A DNA stretch of 64,000 nt, taken from positions 620,001 to 684,000 of the forward strand of contig JAKLMB010000004.1 in assembly GCA_022813625.1 (NCBI GenBank), given 5' to 3'. Within the stretch, counting starts at the first letter, position 1. Each line of letters opens with the position of its first letter. The position numbers and the translations under genes were made by a program. The notes beneath the pieces were generated by a model, which ran no database searches, was not told the DNA's origin, and saw only the letters and a list, made by a program, of their open reading frames with translations. This document shows, piece by piece, positions 59,237 to 64,000 of this stretch. This stretch comes from Aaosphaeria pasadenensis. Taxonomy: Eukaryota; Ascomycota; Dothideomycetes; Pleosporales.

Positions 59237-59813
59237 ATGGATCCCGATCCGCCTCCGACTGCCACCCCCGAGTCCCCCTCGATCTTCCGCTGGATCCTTG
59301 GGTTCCTCATCGTCGGCGCTTGCTGGGGGCTCACTACACCTTTTATGCGGCGGGCCGCGATCAACTACACACCACCAGAACGGCCCGCGCTTACGGATCC
59401 CCGAAACTCATGGCTGAAGAAGAAGGCGTTGGGGATATTCTATGCCGTCATTGGTGTGCTGAGTAGACCGGCGTATGCTGTACCGTTGCTGTTGAATGTG
59501 ACGGGCAGCGTCTGGTTCTTTATATTGATTGGCAAAGCTGGTGAGTGCGGCAATATCATATCGAACAAGCATATGCTGAGTAGGCTGCAGAATTAAGTTT
59601 GACGGTGCCAATCACCAACTCATTGGCCTTTCTATTCACTGTCTTGGGTGAATGGTGGGCAGAAAAAAAGGTTATCAGTAGAGGTGAGTTTCATACGAAA
59701 ATCAACGGTATTTTCTTCGTGGTGACTGATGGAACATAGATACTTGGATTGGTATGGGTTTCGTGCTTGCTGGAATTGCACTCTGTGTGCAGAGCAAGAC
59801 CTCGTCCCGATAG
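59237..59813 (+). CDS. TMEM234-family small membrane protein
   Basis: Three exons (59237-59540, 59591-59683, 59740-59813) give 156 residues. The family pattern is complete after splicing: GFLIVGACWGLTTPFMRRA, LLLNVTGSVWFFILIGKAEL, SLTVPITNSLAFLFTVLGEWW and the last segment DTWIGMGFVLAGIALCVQSK. About four hydrophobic segments are present, as in the DMT-like TMEM234 family. The ATG at 59237 sits right before the first segment; an upstream in-frame ATG at 58964 would add a stretch without family match. The molecular role of the family is not known; a small-molecule carrier is suggested by the fold only. Confidence 0.88.
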
Positions 59814-59948
59814 GATATTGAACTTTGATTTACTTCGCCCAGATACCCAGGTTTTTGCCTAGATATACTCCAATATAGCAAGACATATTTTGCAGGTCAT
59901 GAAATTTGTCATTCCTTAGCAGCAGTGGTTTAACTCATTATTCTAGCT

Positions 59949-60998
59949 TCAGTCTGCCCAACCTTTTTCAGGCCACCCGCTTGTTCCTGGACCTACATCG
60001 GGCCATCCTTTTGGCATTTTTGCGTACTGAGGCAACATGTACCTCTTCTCGCATGCCTCTTTCGTGCATGTGAGGTTGCATAACCCAAAAGTCTGACAGA
60101 AGCACTCGCCCGCATCTTGACAGTCAATTGCATCCATGCCAAATATAATATGCCACATGTACTCAATCACCCTCCCGCTGATCTGATCATCTAGATTCGT
60201 CTCAAGCAGCCAATTTCTGATGTTTTCGTATTGCCTCCTCGGACGAGCTTGGATGCGAGCGGCCGAGACGGCGAACTGGCTGGAGCAATGTGCGCCAACT
60301 TTTTCAGGTACTGGTTCTCCAGGAAACAGGTGCCTAAAGACGCCCGCGTATGCAGCCTCATTCTGCGATCGGTCGTCTTTACCATCGCTAGGATTCAGAG
60401 GCGATATCTCTGCAGGACAACCCATCGTCCAAGAGCAGCGGAGGGCAACGAATCCTCGCTCCGCCACATGCTTCAAACGTAGACGTTTCAGAACAGGGAC
60501 GCCGTCGTACATGGGATCTTCATTGTGCCATTGGTAGCGCAAACTGTGAATAAAGATAGATACTTTTGGCAGAGTGTCGTAGCGGTCAATAATATATCTG
60601 CGCATGTATTAGCAAATTGATGAGTGCATACGTCATCCGCCATGGGGCGCTCACGTCAAAAATGGCATTGCTTCTCGTCCCTTATTCTTCGGCACAGTCA
60701 GGTGTGCCGAAGTACTGTCGACAACGTAAACATTTTTTGCCCAGTCATCGAAGATTTCATCCAGCCAACCCGTATCATCGCCTTCCATGCTAGCCACTAC
60801 TAACTCTTTTTCTCTTGGTCTCGCGGGAGGCGCTGCCTTGCCCGCATCGCTAGTCTCGTCACCTGCTGGCGAGGCAGGGGGATAGCGCGAGCCATGAGAG
60901 TCCGACTGCTGCCCGGAGATGTATGGCGCAAAGAGATAGAACAAGGTGAATGATAGGAGTAACGCAAGTGTTATGCGGGTGTACCGTCGCGTTTTCAT
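59949..60998 (-). CDS. DUF3431-family type II membrane protein
   Basis: Two exons (60998-60655 and 60597-59949, intron 60598-60654) give 330 residues. A short basic head is followed by one hydrophobic segment (ITLALLLSFTLFYLFAPYI), a signal anchor that would place the rest in the secretory lumen or outside. A disordered Pro/Ser region follows. The conserved domain begins with ELVVASMEGDDTGWLDE and reads across the junction as NKGREAMPFLTYIIDRYDTL; SIFIHSLRYQWHNEDP and HCSSQFAVSAARIQ also fit. Paired cysteines near the end suggest disulphides. DUF3431 proteins are fungal, likely Golgi enzymes related to glycosyltransferases, but that role is not proved. Confidence 0.85.
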
Positions 60999-61462
60999 GG
61001 TTTCTTGCGGGATGTCATTGATGGGCGAGCCGATAGATGTCTTACATTGCGCATAGCTCCATACCCCGGGTTGGTTTCTTGGTCATAAGTAAGGCGAGCC
61101 GAGAGAGATTTGTGGGGAATGTTTAGCCTCGGATTCTGCGATCTTGATTGGCTGGTGCATTCGCCTACATTCACATACATTCACCACGATAATACAGTAA
61201 CTGGTCTCTGTGCGTAACTCAGAGTAGTTATCGGGGATCGTAATGCGCGATGATCCGTACACCTAGGTTTGAGCACCAAATTCCGCATTATGAGAAAATA
61301 CAATACACTTTTGAGTGCCATGATCGCATAAACGATATTTAATCAATTGAACATCTAGTTCCGCGCTATTATGGTGGGTACACAAATCAATCACGTAGCA
61401 TGAAAAAAGTCTCATTGAATCATCGTTAATTTGATCTATAAAATACGAGCTGAGATGCATAA
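60999..61462. other. Intergenic region
   Basis: About 460 bases between two minus-strand genes: promoter of the DUF3431 gene and 3' end of the dioxygenase gene. Nothing else was seen. Confidence 0.5.
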
Positions 61463-62529
61463 CTAATAGGCCTTGACTGCCGCCAATTGCAGAATTCTGT
61501 CTGTAACTTCGGGCTTCTCCAATGGCTCTGTGCGATTCTGAGGATCAATTTCACCATCTCTCATTGGTGGGCCCTGCTTCCTGATATTGCAGTGTGGCCA
61601 ATGAGTGGTTCCTTGCCACGTTTTGAACATTTCCGCTTTCAGTTCAAGATCTTTCTTGTTGGCGAATTTGGCCGGGGTCATGCAGATGTACTGGACATGT
61701 CGAATTCGCTCGCCCTGGGGAAAACATGCGTAATGCATAGTACGCGAGTCCCAAAGAACCTGTGCGGTAAGTCAGTATTACATCCATTTCAAGTTTATCT
61801 ATAAGAGGCACATACCAAGTCACCAGGTTCCAAGTTGACCTTTTCAAGCTTGCAGCCCCTGTCTTCAAACCACTTCACGTCTTTCTCTTTGAAAATGAAG
61901 AGATCCTTGAAATTCTCGCTCTCCGGCGGCTTATCCTCGTGATCGTCCTGCTCCTGCTGCTCGCGGAAGAAAGCATCAAAAAGCTTGGAACTACCTTTCA
62001 TCAAAATCAACCCGCCGTCATTGTCTCCGTTTGGCTGGAAATTCAAAAGCCCTTGAACACATTGCATGCCCTTACGTTCTGGGCTTTGATCGCAATGCGG
62101 CCATGGGCTCCATGTAAGGTCTTTCTGTCGTGGTAATGTGATGTTCATTCCATCAAAGGAGCACAACAGTTCATCGGTTTCCCAAAGTTTAGAGAATGTC
62201 TCAAGAACTTTTGGCTCGGTTCTTGCTTCCCAAACGAACTTTTCGTGTGTGCTGGAGTATGCGAAGTACATCCCACCCTTGAAGCTGACAGGTAGATGTT
62301 CTTGGGTCCAGGTCGATTCGTCATTTGGGTCGAAGCCACGGCCAAATGATTGAAGCCACTCGATCTGCTTCTTTTTGTAGTACTCCGCACGCTCTGGGGT
62401 AATAACGTTTTTGACAATGGCGCATCCGTCGCGGTGGAAATCATCGCGCCAATCTCCGTAAACAGTGCCGTCATGTCGAATCAGGTCGACACCAGTGTCT
62501 GGGAGTGGTTCTTGAGCGTGTGGTGCCAT
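61463..62529 (-). CDS. Phytanoyl-CoA dioxygenase (PhyH)-type Fe(II)/2-oxoglutarate oxygenase
   Basis: Two exons (62529-61816 and 61759-61463, intron 61760-61815) give 336 residues. The iron triad is complete: His145 and Asp147 in WPHCDQSP and the distal His247 in DSRTMHYACFP, just after the splice junction (EPGDLVLWDSRT). Arg near QGERIRHVQYICM should hold 2-oxoglutarate. QGLLNFQPNGDNDGGLILMKGS is typical of the family core. These enzymes hydroxylate small molecules, and fungal members often work on secondary metabolites or lipids. The gene is divergent from the S15-type hydrolase, with a 406-base shared promoter that carries inverted and direct CGG repeats. Substrate unknown. Confidence 0.9.
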
Positions 62530-62700
62530 GTTGAGTATGAGAACAATGTATGTACAACAGAGGTTTAATAGACAACTGGAAGATAAAAAGTTCAACTTTG
62601 AAATACTTCGATCGTTTATGTATGTTGGATGCAACGCTCTCTAGTTGTGACTGAACACCTCCGTTCCATGGCCGTGAAGGTGAGAACCCACTTTCCCACT

Positions 62701-62718
62701 TTCCGAAGCATTTCGGAA
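62701..62718. promoter_or_regulatory. Perfect inverted repeat with CCG/CGG ends
   Basis: TTCCGAA and TTCGGAA are exact reverse complements separated by GCAT. The CCG-N8-CGG layout is the kind bound by zinc-cluster dimers. It lies 172 bases before the PhyH-type start codon. Confidence 0.55.
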
Positions 62719-62802
62719 GATGTGGGCGCCCCACGCAGAATGCACCTCGGCCAAAGTGGTGGTAGATCTTTAGCCACCAGTACAGCTCTAGCACCAATAT
62801 AT

Positions 62803-62822
62803 CGGAATGCGTTCGGAATGCG
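62803..62822 (+). promoter_or_regulatory. Direct repeat of CGGAATGCG
   Basis: Two exact copies of CGGAATGCG lie 11 bases apart (62803-62811 and 62814-62822), followed by GTTCCGG, close to an inverted partner. It is about 115 bases before the hydrolase start and may be an activator site. Confidence 0.45.
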
Positions 62823-62935
62823 TCGCGTTCCGGTTCAAGTTGAAGTAGAAGGTTGATCCATTCAAAAATTCTTTAATCGCCATTCCATTTTTCTTCTCCA
62901 TCCTTCAATACACCAGCGATAAATTACCCAACACA

Positions 62936-64000
62936 ATGCCGGTCCCTTTGCAAGTCGCCTACAAACCCATCTCGAAGCCCGAGATTGGCGTGAATAACTA
63001 CCAGGGTTTCATGCCAGGGAAATCTGAAGTTCTCAAGAAAGGCTCCAATCCCTATGACGCTCGACCATTAGAGTCCGACATTCGATTAGACCATGATGTC
63101 GAAATCAAAGTTCGAGATGGTTGCAGACTTTATGTGGATATCTACCGGCCTGCAGATGCACAAGAGGACGAGAAACTGCCTGCGGTCATAAGCTGGTCTT
63201 GCTATGGCAAGAAGTATTCAGCATTACACATGCTACCGATATGTGTTTGGAATTGCTGTGTACCCAAGGAGTCATTGAGTGGATTGGAGAAGTTCGAAGG
63301 TATGTCTCCCCCGTTGCGAACTAAAATTTCTTCATCAATGCTACTGCGATTATGTCGTAGCGCAACCTTAATTCTCTATCCCTTTGACATGAGCTAAAAT
63401 GTGTTTTCTCCGTAGGCCTCGACCCGGTCACTTGGTGTCCCCGTGGATACGCAATCGTCTCGGTCGACTCACGTGGAACTGGCAACTCTGATGGATCGAT
63501 TCCAATCATGGGCTCCCAAGATGCCGAAGATTGCTACGATGTAATCGAAGCGATCGCGGCAATGCCTTGGTCAAACGGAAAGGTCGGCATGGCTGGAAAC
63601 TCAGCGCTGGCCATCATCCAATGGCATGTTGCTTCACTTCGTCCACCTCACCTCGCGGCCATCGCACCCTGGGAAGGATCTGGCGACATATACCGAGAGC
63701 AATTTTGTCGTGGAGGCGTCTTTAGCATGTCAAATTTCGACCTCATTACGCACTTCATCATTAAGTCGAACACAGTCGGCGGCGGAATCGAGGACTTTGC
63801 AGAGATGTATCGAAGATCACCTGTGGCCAACGCATACTGGAGCGACAAGCGTGTCGATATGACAAAGATTGATGTACCAGTCTTCATCAGTGGTAGTGAC
63901 TTCAGCAGTATCCACACAATGGGCTCTGTAAGAGGATGGCTAGAAGTACCCCATGATAAGAAGTGGATCCGTTGGAGCTCGTACCAAGAATGGTATGAGT
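62936..64000 (+). CDS. S15/CocE-type alpha/beta hydrolase, partial (3' end outside the window)
   Basis: Two exons are visible (62936-63299 and 63416 to the window end, intron 63300-63415), giving the first 316 residues. After splicing the sequence reads SGLEKFEGLDPVTWCPRGYA, then VSVDSRGTGNSDG and AMPWSNGKVGMAGNSALA. The serine of GNSALA is the expected nucleophile of the X-Pro dipeptidyl-peptidase (S15) and CocE hydrolase family, which uses GxSY-type elbows. DGCRLYVDIYRPAD near the N-terminus is also conserved. No signal peptide is visible. The catalytic Asp and His should lie further on; IDVPVFISGSDFSSIHTMGS may hold the Asp region. Substrate unknown: the family covers peptidases and esterases. 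Confidence 0.87.

Larger units (their letters stand above)
62530..62935. other. Shared divergent promoter
   Basis: About 400 bases between the PhyH-type and S15-type genes. It carries an inverted repeat at 62701-62718 and a direct CGGAATGCG repeat at 62803-62822, listed separately. Confidence 0.5.

Overview
The window is nuclear DNA from a filamentous ascomycete (Pezizomycotina, most likely a dothideomycete). The evidence is many short 47-119 base introns with GT..AG ends and CTNAC-like branch sites, a wetA conidiation regulator, a highly reducing polyketide synthase, Zn2Cys6 regulators, a pth11/rhodopsin-type membrane protein and a homeobox/C2H2 regulator. I rebuilt 24 protein genes exon by exon by checking reading phase across each junction, plus one intron-containing tRNA-Asp. 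I see no transposase, reverse transcriptase, CRISPR array or rRNA.

Layout. 0-6 kb: a Zn2Cys6 regulator of the Upc2-like type, two related BTB-like proteins of unknown function, and a PEBP-family protein. 7.9-23.3 kb: a small secondary-metabolite locus with an O-methyltransferase, a cytochrome P450, a rhodopsin-like membrane protein bracketed by a short diverged direct repeat, and a 2588-residue highly reducing PKS (KS-MAT-DH-MT-ER-KR-ACP, no release domain). A tRNA-Asp lies just beyond the PKS. 24-45 kb: housekeeping and developmental genes, namely homeobox/C2H2 factor, SDH assembly factor 2, Prp24/SART3 splicing factor, mitochondrial uL22, UTP15, a secreted GH53 galactanase and WetA.

46.5-58.4 kb: the most interesting part. 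Six consecutive genes look like one catabolic cluster: Zn2Cys6 regulator, transaldolase, semialdehyde-type aldehyde dehydrogenase, Gfo/Idh/MocA oxidoreductase, tartrate/D-malate-type beta-decarboxylating dehydrogenase and an anion:cation symporter-type MFS permease. All four promoter regions of this block carry dense CCGG arrays, five of them the exact form CCGG-N2-CCGG. This suggests a pathway-specific zinc-cluster regulator that also controls itself. The substrate is not evident; an exported or plant-derived sugar acid or hydroxy acid is my inference.

59-64 kb: a TMEM234-like membrane protein, a DUF3431 type II membrane protein, a PhyH-type dioxygenase and a divergent S15/CocE-type hydrolase that runs off the window end.
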